Below, in pieces: positions 1-19,325 of a stretch of DNA of 64,000 bases. Source of the DNA: Lutjanus erythropterus (Eukaryota; Chordata; Actinopteri; Lutjaniformes; Lutjanidae); contig CM034601.1 of assembly GCA_020091685.1 (NCBI GenBank), positions 9,240,419-9,304,418 of the forward strand, in the 5' to 3' direction. The position numbers were made by a program, and so were the translations under genes. Within the stretch, counting starts at the first letter, position 1. Every line of letters starts with the position of its first letter. The notes beneath the pieces were generated by a model that was given only the letters and a program-made list of their open reading frames with translations, was not told the origin of the DNA and did not search any database.

Positions 1-1039
1 CACAACTGCAGAAGCTGACAGACACTGAGACAACCTAATTCCCTTACAAGCAGACAACACAGCGTATGCAAGTCAGACAGTGAAGAACAATATGGCTGCA
101 GAAGAGACAGATAGAGAGACAAGAAATCGATACCAGCAAAGACACACACTCTCTCTGTCTCTCTACCTCAGAAACACACCACAAATACACACACGAGTGT
201 GATGCCACTGTGCACATACAGGTATACACACAGCATGAGCAGCAGACTGCAGAGACAGCAGCTAAAAACACAAAACACTGATACTTAATACCTCTATATT
301 ATGCTTTTAAACTACAGCCCTCATGCAAACTACCACTGATATGAATAAACAAATAATAATAAATAATACAAACAGGCTAAAACTGGTAAACTGACACACT
401 TCACTATCACTGGTATCTTAAGTATCACCAGTAAATGAAAACCTCATATTTCCAAAATGTCAAAATACGAAAAATTAAGGAAATAATTTTTATTTAAGAG
501 GCATCAAGTTCCGCACTTTAGATATGCAAATTAGTTTTCTTTACGAGAGTGAGACGAAAAGAGTGATATACTGTGAATCTCAAGATACTAGGGATAAGAT
601 GTGTTTAGCTTAGCGTAGCATAACAACTGGAATCAGGTGGAAAAAGCTAGCTTGTCTAAAATTAAAGTAAACATAAACCAACACTTCTTAAACTCATTAA
701 TTAACACTGATCTGGTTTTTATTGATTCCTGCAGTGTTACTTTGTACATTACATACTTTGATTATGAAAAAATACCTGCAAAATAACTGAAAATAACCAA
801 TCATCAGCCTCAGCTTTAAGTTTACTTTGTGTTTAGCGGAAATAAAAAAAAATTGGTAAACATCATTCCTGCTAAACATTAGCATTGTAATTGAGAGAAC
901 ATTAGCTTGCTGAGGTTAGCATTTATCTCTAAACAGAGAAAGGATATACAAATTGTGGTTTAGGAGAATTAATTGGTGAACAACAGTGAGTAACTGCTCC
1001 CTGAAGTAGGCTAATAGGCAGTGGGCTCTAAGTTTCTAC

Positions 1040-1370
1040 AATGTAGTTATTAGTTACAGTTACTAGGTACTTCTCTCAAAAGTAATTGAATTACTTTACC
1101 AACTGCTGCCGATCAAATAAATTAATTACTAGACACAGAAACTTCTGTGTTATTTTTAATTGTCTGCTTAATTCTTTTATCAATGCACACATATCTATAT
1201 TATTTCAGTGACAACACTGTCAAATTTTTATCTATCATTGTACCCATTATCACTGATAGGAGTTATTAATACTCCTGACCACCAGAGGGCAGCAGCGACT
1301 AGTGTTCTTACCTGTAATCTACACTTTTATAGCCTCTGGTTTAGACAGCAGGGTGTATTAGAAGACGATT
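1040..1370. mobile_element. Dispersed repeat, copy 1 (truncated), related to 18455-18770
   Basis: This matches the copy at 18464-18770 in the same orientation. Shared blocks include the ATTGTACCCATTATCACTGA stretch and the following TTATTAATACTCCT, with scattered substitutions and small indels. The upstream part, rich in AGTTACTAG and AAGTAATT words, recalls a very common fish DNA-transposon family. Terminal repeats cannot be defined in this copy. The family name is not known to me. Confidence 0.6.
1279..1295 (+). promoter_or_regulatory. CTCF-like motif inside a dispersed repeat (copy 1)
   Basis: CCACCAGAGGGCAGCAG fits the vertebrate CTCF core consensus (CCASYAGRKGGCRS-type) at all core positions. 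It lies inside the dispersed repeat and is retained in the second copy at 18696-18711. The sequence match is direct; binding is not shown. Confidence 0.55.
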
Positions 1371-2487
1371 ATGTGTGGATAATGTACGTATCCGAGACAA
1401 ATATCCTGGACAATAAAGTCAATCTTATCTTACCATACCGTATCTTATTTAACGTCATTTTTTACATTTTTCTTTGCACATAAAAATAAACAACACTGGT
1501 CTTACTCAGCAAGCTTTATGGGTGTTGGTAGGTGTTTATTTGAACTTTGTACAGAGCCAGGTTTGTTGTGTTACCTGCTTTTATTCTTTATGCTAAGCTA
1601 AGCTAACTGTGTACAGACTACAGCTCAAACATGATTAGAATTGATCTTTCCATCCCACTGTCAGAAAGAAAACAAACAAACTTGAACTTTTCCTTAATCT
1701 ACAGAGCCTTTTTATTTTCACCTTTAGGATCATAAAATCTTATTAACTAACACAGAATGACATAATTCAAGTTAAGTTTGCAAATTATGAGGTTTTCAGA
1801 TCATTTAAGTGATATACAAAGCAAATCAAATAATATAGTTAATCCACAGATTAAACTATGTTATGTTTGAAATGCATCATACAGAAATAATAATCCTAGT
1901 GGATTGTGGGTTGTTTTTAATAATAATCCACCTTAAAGTAAGGTAAAGTGAAGGATTTTTAAAATATTTCTATGGTGTATGATGGAAGTGGCACCTTATG
2001 TGTGAATGTCAGTTGTGACTCAAGCTAAGGACACACTACACACACCTGTCAGGAGGTGGAAAAGATTAAAAATATCACTTATAAAAACGTCCCGCTGCAC
2101 AGATGATCTGAATTTTACTCCCGGTGACAATTAAAGAAGACTGAAAAACACACTGATTTAATTATTTTTTCTTCTTTTGTCAGTGTCACAGAAACAGGAG
2201 GGTGTCCAGACGTGTTCAGTTTCAGTTTGTATCAATCAGACACGTCTGAAATAATGACAAAGGTCTTTAGTGGACTGGCAGGCGAGGGATTTAACCACTC
2301 CTCCACACTAACATGGACACAATCGGACGTGATGGCACATAATGATTATAATTGGCCTAAAAGTCCTGTAATGTGTCCGCAGCCTGAGGACAAAAGAGCT
2401 AATAATGTATCTGTGAGACTTTGCAGCAAACATGCACTAACTTTTTAGAGATTAATTTCTCTGACAGTTAAATAAAAGTGTGTCTTA

Positions 2488-8952
<6,465 letters not shown>

Positions 8953-9159
8953 CCCGTACACCAGCTCCCCGACCATGCCGTTCCAGATCTTCGTCTCTGG
9001 GTCCCGGGCGCCGTACTTCCCGTCGGGAACGATGGAGATTTTGTACTTGATGCCGATGTGTTTGGCGATCTCGGAGGCCAGGTCCACGCAGTATCCCTCA
9101 TACTGGTCGTTGCCCTCGTACATCTCCCAGTTCTTCTTAAGCATCACATAGGGACCCTC
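8953..9159 (-). CDS. gria4: gria4 exon 10: ligand-binding domain S1
   Basis: This 207 bp, phase 0-0 exon encodes 69 residues of ligand-binding lobe D1, starting [18 protein letters not shown] and ending [10 protein letters not shown]. The acceptor is TGTGTAG before 9159 and the donor GTAAGA after 8953. Glu1 aligns with GluA2 Glu402 and Tyr49 (in DGKYGARD) with GluA2 Tyr450. Both line the glutamate pocket, by the mature GluA2 numbering as I recall it. The [20 protein letters not shown] motif is GluA4-like (Ser at residue 29, Ile at 35). Differences from mammalian GluA4 as I remember it include Leu7, Trp11, Tyr14 and Pro54-Glu55, all at surface positions. It is followed by exon 11 across a 6.1 kb intron. 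Confidence 0.97.
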
Positions 9160-11089
9160 CTACACAAGGGACCATAACCAGTGAACCAAACCGTCAGACA
9201 AGACAGACACACGGACATGAGAGCTCGCACAATGATGCACTGACGAACAACAGAATGACAAACGGAAGCTGCAGCTCATTAATACAAACCAGGGTTTCAA
9301 AGTTAAAGGTACCCTGTGGAGGTTTCCACCACTAGGAGTGTTATGGAGCAATGTTTTGATGAGCGGGCCCCTGTTTTTTATCTGCATATCATGCACAAGC
9401 ATGCAGGTGAAGCAATAAACATTCTGCTGGTTGATGGTTTGATGCTATTTCACTGATTGATATTTGTTGGCAGTGACACCCTGTGAAACATCGAAATGCA
9501 GCAGAAGAAGATTTTTAGCTAACGAAGATGGATGTAAACAATGTACAGTGGGCTTTAAATGTTTTTTAAGTCAGTCATTTGATAGTTTTGTTAGGCCTCA
9601 AGGATACACACGATGAATTATAATGAGGAATGTTTAAAGCTGAACAAAAGTATCATTCTCAGTTTTACCATAAAGTGATTCAATCGGTTTGAGAGAAAAC
9701 TAAACTTCTGTTCCTTTGGGGACTTTGGCCAATCACAGGTCAGCAAGATAACTGATTGTTGAGTGCCTTGATATTATGATATGATATTATCAAATGCTTC
9801 ATTAAAACTGCTCTGCAGATGTAAATCTTAAATGTGCAGAATTTCATCCAATGAAAAATAATCCATAAATCAAGACTTTGGTATTATCACTGAACAATAT
9901 GATGCAGCTGGTTACCTAAGTTAAAGGTCGCTAATTTGGAATATAGCACATTTTCCACTAAAATCAAGATAATGTGAGGAACATCGGCATTAATGAGAAT
10001 GTGGACTGTGTTGATTCAAAAGCTTTGCAGCTGGAAACAAAACATGATGCCATAATTGCTAAATTTATCCAAATTGAAACAGAATCTGACAGTGACTGAA
10101 ATTTAGAATTTCAACATCTTAAAGGAAAGCCCAGTAGAGTTCCTCATGTATTCAAATCCGAACATTAAAAAATTAAAAGTAAAAATGTGTTAATGTCAGA
10201 ATGTTATTTTCTCAAACCCTTCTAAAAACATTTTCCCACACATCCATTTCTGCATGATGACGCTGCTACATATAAAGAGAAGTGAAGAGTGTCATCGCCG
10301 TATCCCACATCAACCCCTTTTGCTGTCAGCTCTTTGAAGTTTCCATTTGAAAAACTTGGAAAAGAACACAGATGGAGTCGCTCTTTAATCTATAACTTCT
10401 ACTCATTGTTGGCAGTGGGCGTAACTTTAATTTGAAGCTCAGCGATTGGATGTTCCTCACTGAGATGCACCTCAGGGGTCATAGTCCTTATTTTTTTTAT
10501 ATACACAGGTCATGCACCCTTGTCTTTATTATCAGAGAACCACATATTTTCTACCACATTTGTTCCTCTTTCATGCTGATGATTAAACCAGGAGAATATC
10601 ATGTCCAAGTAAAAAACTGCATAGTGCAGCTTTAAATGTAATGACTTTGAACTGACTTCAACCCAGCTGCTGGGTTGCAAGGCTTTTTTTTTTTTGCTGA
10701 AGATAATTTAGTGTACAACAGAAGGAGATGCATGTGTAATCATAATGACAGCCTAATGCTGCATATACAGAGCACAGACTGGAGTTTAGGCTGGAAGAGG
10801 AGAAAAAAAATCATCAAAGTGTTAATGTGGAAGCATGATGCAGGGAGACTCAAAGAGAAGGGAGGAAAGTATGACTAAGCAGAAACAGAGGCAGACATAA
10901 AGCTGAAGGGAAGTGAGAAATGAGCTGCAGTCAGACTGAATGACTTAATACCTAAAACGAGCCTGACTCGACTCGAACACTTAAAGTAATCAGAGGCAGC
11001 TAGACATCAGTCTGCACTGTGACCAGCGGTAGGTTATAGATCATTAGATCCGCTGCGTTGCTCAGAAAAGTGATCTAAATGTAAACCTC

Positions 11090-11480
11090 GTATGGTTCCT
11101 GCGCTCATATTTCCAAACAAATTACTTTTGACATGGAAGGAAGTCGATTGCATTTTGAGAACGGGAGCAATTTATTCCTGAGATGTGTTTGCTTGACATT
11201 GCCCCGGGCCGCAGCAAGGTAACCAAAGACTCCTCGGTGGGGAGGGAATGCAAATGCTCGGCTGAGCCTGCGGCACAACAAAATGTTAATGTACAACATA
11301 ATGATACCACGATTTAGCCGTTTCATGTCAAAATAAGACATGCATAATCTGAAATATATGTTTCGCAGCTGCTTTTGCATAAATGTCAAATGGTATTTCA
11401 GTTCAGCCCTTACAGAATTTACATAACACATTTTCTTTAACTGGTTGTGGGTTATAATGCCTCGCGATGTGTTAATAAGT
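11090..11480. promoter_or_regulatory. Candidate intronic regulatory island with an octamer
   Basis: This is a non-repetitive stretch of balanced composition in AT-rich surroundings. It contains a perfect POU octamer ATGCAAAT (11248-11255), CAGCTG E-box words, a second POU-like TTTTGCATAA and several homeodomain-type ATTA cores. Such a mixture is typical of conserved neural enhancers, but conservation cannot be tested from one sequence. Confidence 0.3.
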
Positions 11481-12289
11481 GAATTAAAATGAGTTTATAA
11501 GCTTATTACGAAAGGTTTTGCCATTAACTATAAAGCATCCATCATGCTGTACTTTTGCACACTGAAATTATTGCAGCTGATCATAATAAATATACAGTCA
11601 CACGATCAAAATGCTTAAGGCAGGGCCAGATTAACCTGCTGTGGGCAGCCCTGAGGCAACACTGAGCTCTGTAACCAGTCACACAGCAGATCGACCATGG
11701 CAGCTTCATTATATTTTGGTTACAGCCTCAGAAACCAACCAACATCCTGTCCTAGAGTCCCATAATACCAGGTGCTAGATTTTGACATTTTGAGAGACAT
11801 TTCTATACAGTGGTTCAGTCTGTTTATTTTCTTTTACATCCAAATTTTGTTTCAAGTTATGATCCTTAAGATGTTCATGAACTCAAACCCCAGTTTCTGA
11901 TGCTATTTTTTTGCTATTTACATTCAGGAATAATTACGTCTGTACAGTAGCTTTGTTTTCTAGTGGCGGGGTCCGCCACTCCCATATGGGATTCAAATAT
12001 CCTTCCTACTTGCAAAAGATTCACGGCATTATTGACCACGTGCAGGCGCAGCTGTATTGGCTGCACTATAAACCATATTTGCTATTCTCATCGTAACAAT
12101 GACTGCTGCCAAATCAACCAATGTTGAAATCTTAAGTCTTAAATCTTTGCTGTTGTTTAAAGTTTATTTAATTTGATTTTAATTTAATTTGACCTTCAAT
12201 TAATAAAGAAGAACCCTTGTTTGCATATTTGTTTCAGTCTTCCCTTCTTCCTTTTTCCCTGGTTACTTTTAACTATTGTTACACACCCC

Positions 12290-12570
12290 TCATCCCCCAG
12301 CCCAAACTCTGGGGTCGTAACAGCAAGTAAAACATGGGGCTCACTGTTGGTTGGTAGTGGAGTTTAATGTGGCGCTGAACTAAAAAAAGAGGAACAAGCA
12401 GTCGAATCTTCGTATTGAATGGCCAAATGGACAGTAATGCACATTCAACCGACAAAACAGCTCTTGTGTTTATTTGTAGAGCGGGGAAGTGAGATCCGAT
12501 CACAAGTGGTCACTTGAGATGCATCTGGAGACACACTGTGATGCCAGGCGTGAACAGGCTCACAGAGATC
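12290..12570. mobile_element. Partial MITE, same family as 30445-31455
   Basis: The block from GAGTTTAATGTGGCGCTGAA through AATGGCCAAATGGACAGT to GTGTTTATTTG (about 12360-12475) matches 31240-31355. The next block, GCATCTGGAGACACA then TGTGATGCCAGG (12522-12550), matches 31368-31397. Some internal sequence differs. Only one end is recognisable, so this copy is truncated. Confidence 0.6.
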
Positions 12571-15500
12571 CGATCCAAGGACGCTGAGAAAAATCTGAAT
12601 CTTATGAATCTCATCTTATCTTATGAACACCACTTCAAGTTAAGTAAGATGTTTTCTTTTAATGATAATTCTCAAAATTTGCAGAAAACTGCTGAAAATT
12701 ACATTTCATGAGACTCTTTTAATGAATCTGGACCGTTTTAATAATGAAGACCTAGTTTATAAGTTGATCTTTGCAGATGTGTATCAGAGGGAAAATCAGC
12801 TCTAGTTCATGTGATCTGTGATGGCGGGGTGTTTGACAGCCGGAGGAGTGGAGGGAGTGGCTGAGATAAAGGATGCAGTCAGTGTTTCTGGCATGAGAAG
12901 AGAGCAGAGCTTCAGAGGTCTTCACAGCAAAGGCCAGCGTGGCTGACAGGCCGGTCAATAATCCCGACCACACTGCTTCACTCACTGCCTAATGAGACTA
13001 ATTAACATGCCATTAAAAGCACACACACACGCACGCACACACTGTAGGGCCCGCTTGATGTCATAAATCCATACATGCAAACACATCAGAACTGTTAGAC
13101 TGTCTAAAATCTGCCTGTTTGGTTTTGTGTGCGCCTTTGTGCATTTTGTAAGATATGCAATATGAGCAGTAATAAGTAGCACAGCGATGCTCCATTTTCT
13201 ACAATAACTTGACCACAAAAACATAATTTCACGAAGCAAACACATTGTATTGCTTCTCAGTAACTGACTAATTTCTGGGTCTCAATCATTAGGAGCCACT
13301 TGAGGCATTAATTACATTTTTATTTGATATAATTTGGTTGTATGACAGTGAAAAGGGGCAGCACACTGAGAGCACAAATAGAGAAAATATGTGTTCACCG
13401 CTTTTTGTTTTTTTTTTCACATGGAGTGCACTCGACTGGCTGCTGTAGAGGGACAAAAAGCCTTGTCGAGGGTTTCGGATCACCTAAGTGCTTTAATGAA
13501 TGTCACTATTGTTGCTTCTGAGCCTCGACCTCATAGACAACCTGTACACTCGCAGTGGTCTCTGCTTGCAACTATATAAATGAGCTTAAGTAAAATTCAT
13601 CCTATCGGGCCGCAAGACCAGGTGGATTTAGTCGGGTTGGGCCTGACAGGCACCGCTGAGGGCTGGATTTGAGTCTCAGTAGAACTGTTTCTTGCCATAT
13701 GTGGATGATGCGGTTGCATATGGCCCCCAAGTCCAAAGATCAGTGGGGAAGCTATGTCACATCGTGTCACTACGTCTTTCACGTGAGCACATCTTGCAAG
13801 AATGAAAGCAGTCTAAAATAAGTAACCTGTATTAATTCGGTTTAGAAATTGTATCATGGAACAATGACGAGTTTGAATATATTATTAATAACGGGGTCGA
13901 TCTGGAAACTCCGCTGGCTCTGTTGTGTTTTCTGTGGCCCGGATCCCCCATGAATGGTATTGTCTTGCACCCGTCTACGCCTGTCACTCTCAATGTGATT
14001 TTGTTGTGAAAAATTAGTCAGTGCAATCATGCAACCCATAATGCATCACATTTCTAGCAGCTAGAGGAGTGATATTCTATTGTTCATGCATTCATATTGA
14101 AATTCTGATAATGACTCGAGCCCCACCACTGTATAGATAAACCCCAGACAGTCATTATATATGTTCATTCTGTGTAACTCATTAAATTTATTTTATTTAT
14201 TATCTCTTGAGGAGAAAGGCATATTTTTGTTTGGTGGCATATTGCCACGTCCACATTTCTCTATATCAGGAAATATTTAGCATAAAAACCGAAAGAAAGC
14301 GGTGAAGTATTATTATAATCAGACAGAATCAGGGTTGCAGCAGTGTGCATGGGAGTTTAATTGTGTGTAGATCATAACCGCTGTGAAACAATCAGGAAAT
14401 AAAGTTTTATTTTGCAAGTATTAATGAAAATTATTAGTATTATTATTATTTAGTTTTTTTTATATAGAGGACTACATTCATTAAACGCAACACAAAATTC
14501 TTAGCATAAAAACAAATCATGACATTTGTGATAAGACCCTAAAATCAGGGGAAAAAAAAAACAAGGGAAATCAACCATAAAAATGCATCCGAGAAATCTA
14601 TTGAAGCCTATTTTCATGAATGTGGTTTTGAGATTCTTTGCATTTAGTTAAAAGGTGTGCTTCAACACTCTCTAAGACAGCTGGGCTGACATGTGAAGGT
14701 ATGGACTGAAGCAGTTCTACATTTATTTGCAGAATATGAACAAATTGAGGTAAGAAAATGTTGCTGAATCCCAGATTTGCGCGTGAAAACGTTTATGCGC
14801 ACAGTTTAGGTGCAAATGTGTGTCCTGGCAGCTGCTATGACCTGGATTCTCTGTCTTTAAACAGAGGATTGTGGTTACAGTAGTACAAAAGCCTCACAAG
14901 ATTCTCGTCAGGAGAAGCCCCAGGGTATGTTTTATTAACATTCTGCATTGGAAAAGAGCTGCTATTTGACTTTAAATCAGTCAGAAAACAAAACTGATGC
15001 TGATTTCTCTGCTGTGAATACAGTAGAAGACAGATCTGTACACTGAAACCAGAGGGAAACTGAAATGTTTGATGGCAAAGAGACGTATTTCCCATCACGT
15101 TTCCTTACAACTTGGTAAGACACGGAGGCAGCGTTGATGTGATAAAACACTGAGACACTTCATCAAGTTTATGCTAAACAAACATTACTCTCACCAACAT
15201 TAAAGCGGGCGTGAAAGGCAGCCGTCACAATGTAACTACAATATCATGCTGCAGAAAAGCGTGATGGATATGAACGGGGATGATTATGAGAGCATTAGTC
15301 TTTCTAAGCTGTTTTAAAGCTTCGACTGAGTGTGTAAATGTACTGTACGCTGGAGCAGGTGACAGATTTAGAGCAAACAGGAATCCAGTGAGACATAATG
15401 TATATTCACACTCTGGCACTGCCTCACTTTAAAGTTCAGGGTCCATAAATCTTCTGCAGAAATTACAAATTCAAACCAAGGATGGGGTTCAAGCTGTGAT

Positions 15501-16316
15501 TGGCCACACAAACACACCGGGCATGACAATGTATGAGTCTAACACACACAAACAGGTGTAGTGGGAGCTTGTTTATGTCAGTAAACAGACACTGTGCTGT
15601 TAGGACCCATTTTAGCCTCAATGGGTGTCCATCCACAAGCACCGTCCTTAAAAAGAGACAGTGTCTTTTCCCTCCATTTGCATTTCATTTTCCTCCTGAA
15701 GGGCTCCATTACGGCTCTGAGTGGCTCCATTTCTTGTTCACTTTTCTGAACAGGGTGTCCATTAACAAAGGTGCCGTGTGTCTCCTCTCGCCCAGAGTCT
15801 TTAGGGCTTCATTTTGGCTCGGGTTGTTGTGTCCATCACTCTGCCATTAAGGGCTTTCATATCCTGCTCTCGTCCAACTGGGGGCTCAGTTTCTTAAAAT
15901 GGGGTTCCTCATCAGGGGCTGAAAAGAGGGAGGATTGTGCTGAGCTGTGACTCTCCATTCCCACCTCCTTCCCTCCTCCTCCTCCTCCTCCACTCAGCTG
16001 CTACATGTACGCTCAACATCTGGCTGCTTTACTCTACTCAGCCGTGTCAGAGTCACTGCTGCAGCCAGAGATTCACATGCCATGCAAAGGCCATTCATTT
16101 CAATCATGTGTAAAATGCTCTTTTATGAACTCTTTATCTGTGCAATAAGAACAAAAAACTCAGTAACGGCAGCTGGATAAGGAGCTGTTTGAGATGTTTA
16201 TTGGTGCAATAAAAGAAAATCTACGTGATGGTAGTTGATTCGGGAGTTGTATGATGGTTTATTGAAGTTTCTACTGGAGTAATAAAAAGAAAGCCCCTTC
16301 CTTTAAGTCTCCTTAT

Positions 16317-17847
16317 GAGAGGTGGGACCAGGTCATTGTTTTGCAAGTCATAAGTAAGTCTCAAGTCCCAAGTCAAGACTGGCAAGTCCCAAGTCCCAGC
16401 TTTCAGTGCTAAACAAGTCATAATGTGCTTTTCACCAAATGTAATTTCATATTAACAACAGAGCCTCGACTCACCATTCTCTGTGCAACTTTAAATGTTG
16501 AAATGGGTCTGTAATTTTTGACCTGCACGTTTTGCATACTGCAATTTCTTTTTTTTGTCAGTTTTTTATGCAAACAAAATAATCTTTGGTATCATTTTTT
16601 CAACTGGAGCTCAATAACGTAATTCTCCTCTGATTGGATGCTGTCAGATTGGTTCAAACTAGGGTTTATTCCTGGGAAATTTCTGGAATAGCCATTCAAC
16701 CCATGTTCCAGTTCCAGGGAAATATAAACTGTAAAACCGTGGGAAATGTTTCTAAAACCTTCAGAACGTGGAAAAAAAAACTTCTGCCACACGTTTTGTG
16801 TGGATTTCAAAAGATTAAACAATCAAGAAAGTGTGCGATCTGAATGAGGAATCAAATGCGCTGGACGTTCAACGAGCGTTTTGCTGTGACATTTGGAATC
16901 TCAGTCAAAAACATTTCAGAGTGAAATGCTGACAGAGATGGCAGCACACTGACAGATTTACCTTCAGCAGTTGGCTGTGGCAAAATGCTCTCCCCGCTCA
17001 AAAAAGACAAAATCTCCTAAAGAATCCATCAGAAATCTCACACCAGGTGAGTGGGAGCTTTTTTTTTTTTAGAGCTTTGCTTTTCAATTTTAAGTGATCA
17101 CTGATTTTATTTACTGTATCTGACATCGCGGCAGGCACGGTGCCTTCACAGCCTTCTGCTGGAGTCACAGCAGCAGCTTCTGAACGTAAACAGAATTTGG
17201 AAAAAAACTGTCTGAGCTCAATAGGATGACACTGAAAACACCAAATAACTCGCTTTAATGACTGTCATTGATAAAGAATTGTAAAATATCACTTCCTTGA
17301 TGCTGTTCAGTCAGACAGCGAAAGATCAAAAAGCCATAAACTTGGCATTTCATCCTCACAGCTGCAGAAGTTCAAGCTGCACGCCCTGATTATTTTCATT
17401 ACAATGTAGGTTAAAGCTTCTTCTGCCTCAGTAATCATTGATAGCACCAGATAATCCACTGAAGTGAATCAGGTGTGGAACCCACATTTCTCCCAGTCAC
17501 ACAAAGTGCTGCCTGAGATGTGTTTTGACGGTAGCTGAAATTCTACCTTAAAAACAAGAGCATTTCCCGAGATGGTGTGCCTCTGGTCTTGGGATGATGT
17601 CTTACATTCAAGAAAAATGTTAATCTCTAGTTCAAACAAAGTGGATTTGGGGAATTGAGTGTCGACTCGCTGAGAAGCAATAACTTAAACATTACCTGAT
17701 TCGAGTTCAAGTCAAGTTATTGGTGTTCAAGTCCAACTCGAGTTCCAAGTCTGTTCTGATTTTGCCCAGTCAAGTCTAAAGTCATCAGATTTATTGCTCA
17801 TGTATCGACTGAAGTCCTTGTCACTGTGACTTTAGTCCACACCTCTG
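16317..17847. mobile_element. hAT-like non-autonomous DNA transposon with AAGTC-rich arms
   Basis: The left end GAGAGGTGGGACCAGGTCAT and the right end, read in reverse as CAGAGGTGTGGACTAAAGTC, are inverted. Both arms are packed with AAGTCCCAAGTC or CAAGTC words (16340-16420 and 17700-17850), characteristic of a common fish element. The flanking octamers CTCCTTAT (16309-16316) and CTCTTTGT (17848-17855) match at 6 of 8, consistent with a decayed 8 bp hAT duplication. No transposase is seen. Confidence 0.6.
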
Positions 17848-18059
17848 CTCTTTGTTGTTTTACTGTTGTAACAAAGCCTGCGTTATCCCTGAAATTCCCG
17901 CTCAGTCATGGTGCACAACATAAAGTCCTGAAGTGCTGAAATCTGAGCGTTGCATTAGAATATGCGCCCTTAAAAACTCTATCAGTCCACCGTTGGATAT
18001 TATACATCCTAGGAAATAGCCAATGTTCAAGGAGTCATGTGATGAAATTGTTATTTTGG

Positions 18060-18250
18060 CTGCACCATACATTGTGTTTCCTTGCCGCACCTGCATTCTG
18101 GTCTGTTGAGGCTACTAATGGTGGATAATTGGCACCTCTACCTTTTCAATGATGGATATTTCCAAGTGAGAATGATGAGTGTTTGTGTATGATGTAGTAG
18201 AAAAGCCCTCACTCTTTGCTTTGAATGCTGGCAACAAAACTTTAATACTA
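18060..18250. repeat. Direct repeat, left copy (pairs with 19150-19325)
   Basis: It shares CTGGTCTGTTGAGGC, then CTAATGGTGGATAATTGGCA, then TGAGTGTTTGT and GGCAACAAAACTTTA with the right copy, in the same orientation about 1.09 kb apart. The copy of the CTCF-motif repeat lies between them. Confidence 0.7.
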
Positions 18251-18454
18251 ATGATGTTTTACAAAGCTAAAAAATTCAAACTTTGGTTTCGATTTAGCAC
18301 AGTATATCTTAGGGATGGGTGATAACAAACTTTTTAAATTTGATACGATACTGATACTTTTTGTTGAAATTTTTAGTGATACTGAGAACTTTTTAAATGG
18401 GTATGTAATTTTTCAAAATAAAAAAGACCAGATTAAGCATACTGGTGATTAATA

Positions 18455-19082
18455 ACCAATGTTGGGAAAGTTACTGAAATTTAGTAATTAGTTCTCTCTG
18501 AAAATTGAATTACTTCACCAAATACTTCATATAAAAGTAATTAGTTACTAGGGAAAGTAACTTTTGTGCTACTTTTAGATGTCTGTGTTAATTCTCTCAT
18601 TAATGCACACACAGTCATATTATTTGTGACCACTGTCAAATTATTTATCTATCATTGTACCCATTATCACTGACAGAAGTTATTAATACTCCTCACCACC
18701 AGAGGGCAGCAACAACTAGTGTTCCCTGTAAACTACACTTCTGTTGCCTGTGGGTTTGACTGTGGGATTTAGTAGAAGAAGACCTACAGGAAACTGGAAA
18801 TGCTAACCAAGTGTTTCTACAGTGATTAATGAATAAATATGTGATGAACAGTTTATATTTAACTTCAATGAAAAATAAATTTACACTGCCTGAACTGTTT
18901 GTGTCACTGTTAAAGTCACTGTGTTTGTCTGCTGTGCTCTGCAGTTTCAGGTACGACAACAGTAACAAGTAATGAGCCCGTTCGAATTTCAGTAATTGTA
19001 ACTGCATCACTAATTTGAATAAGTAATTATTTACATGTCTAGGTACTGCCAAATGTAGTGTAATTAGTGTTACAGTGTTGGT
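18455..19082. mobile_element. Dispersed repeat, copy 2 (longer), with CTCF-like motif
   Basis: It starts near CAATGTTGGGAAAGTTAC and continues with AGTAATTAGTTACTAGGG-type words. It ends near AGTGTTACAGTGTTGG, also in AGTAATT-type sequence. Positions 18464-18770 match copy 1 at 1040-1370. The extent on the right is a guess from the return of AGTAA words at 18960-19080. It is probably a non-autonomous DNA transposon; I cannot name the family. Confidence 0.5.
18696..18711 (+). promoter_or_regulatory. CTCF-like motif inside a dispersed repeat (copy 2)
   Basis: CCACCAGAGGGCAGCA is identical over 16 bases to the motif in copy 1, although the flanking repeat sequence has diverged. The orientation is the same as copy 1. 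Confidence 0.55.
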
Positions 19083-19149
19083 GACTCCAAACTCAGGATA
19101 TCGTCAGTGTTGAAGGAGTTAAGTGTGGCTACATGTGGACCCTTGAGTC

Positions 19150-19325
19150 TCGACTATTTTGTCACATCACACATCCTGTTGCTGCTCCTGTGTTCTGGTC
19201 TGTTGAGGCTTCTAATGGTGGATAATTGGCATCTCTGCCGTTTCAATTATAAATTTGTCCCAGCGAGAATGTTGAGTGTTTGTTTGTAATCACAGAGAAG
19301 ACCTAAAAGCCGGCAACAAAACTTT
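19150..19325. repeat. Direct repeat, right copy (pairs with 18060-18250)
   Basis: This is the second copy of the duplicated segment. The conserved parts are CTGGTCTGTTGAGGC (from 19194), TAATGGTGGATAATTGGCA and GGCAACAAAACTTTA. Divergence in between suggests an old duplication or two insertions of one repeat family. Confidence 0.65.
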
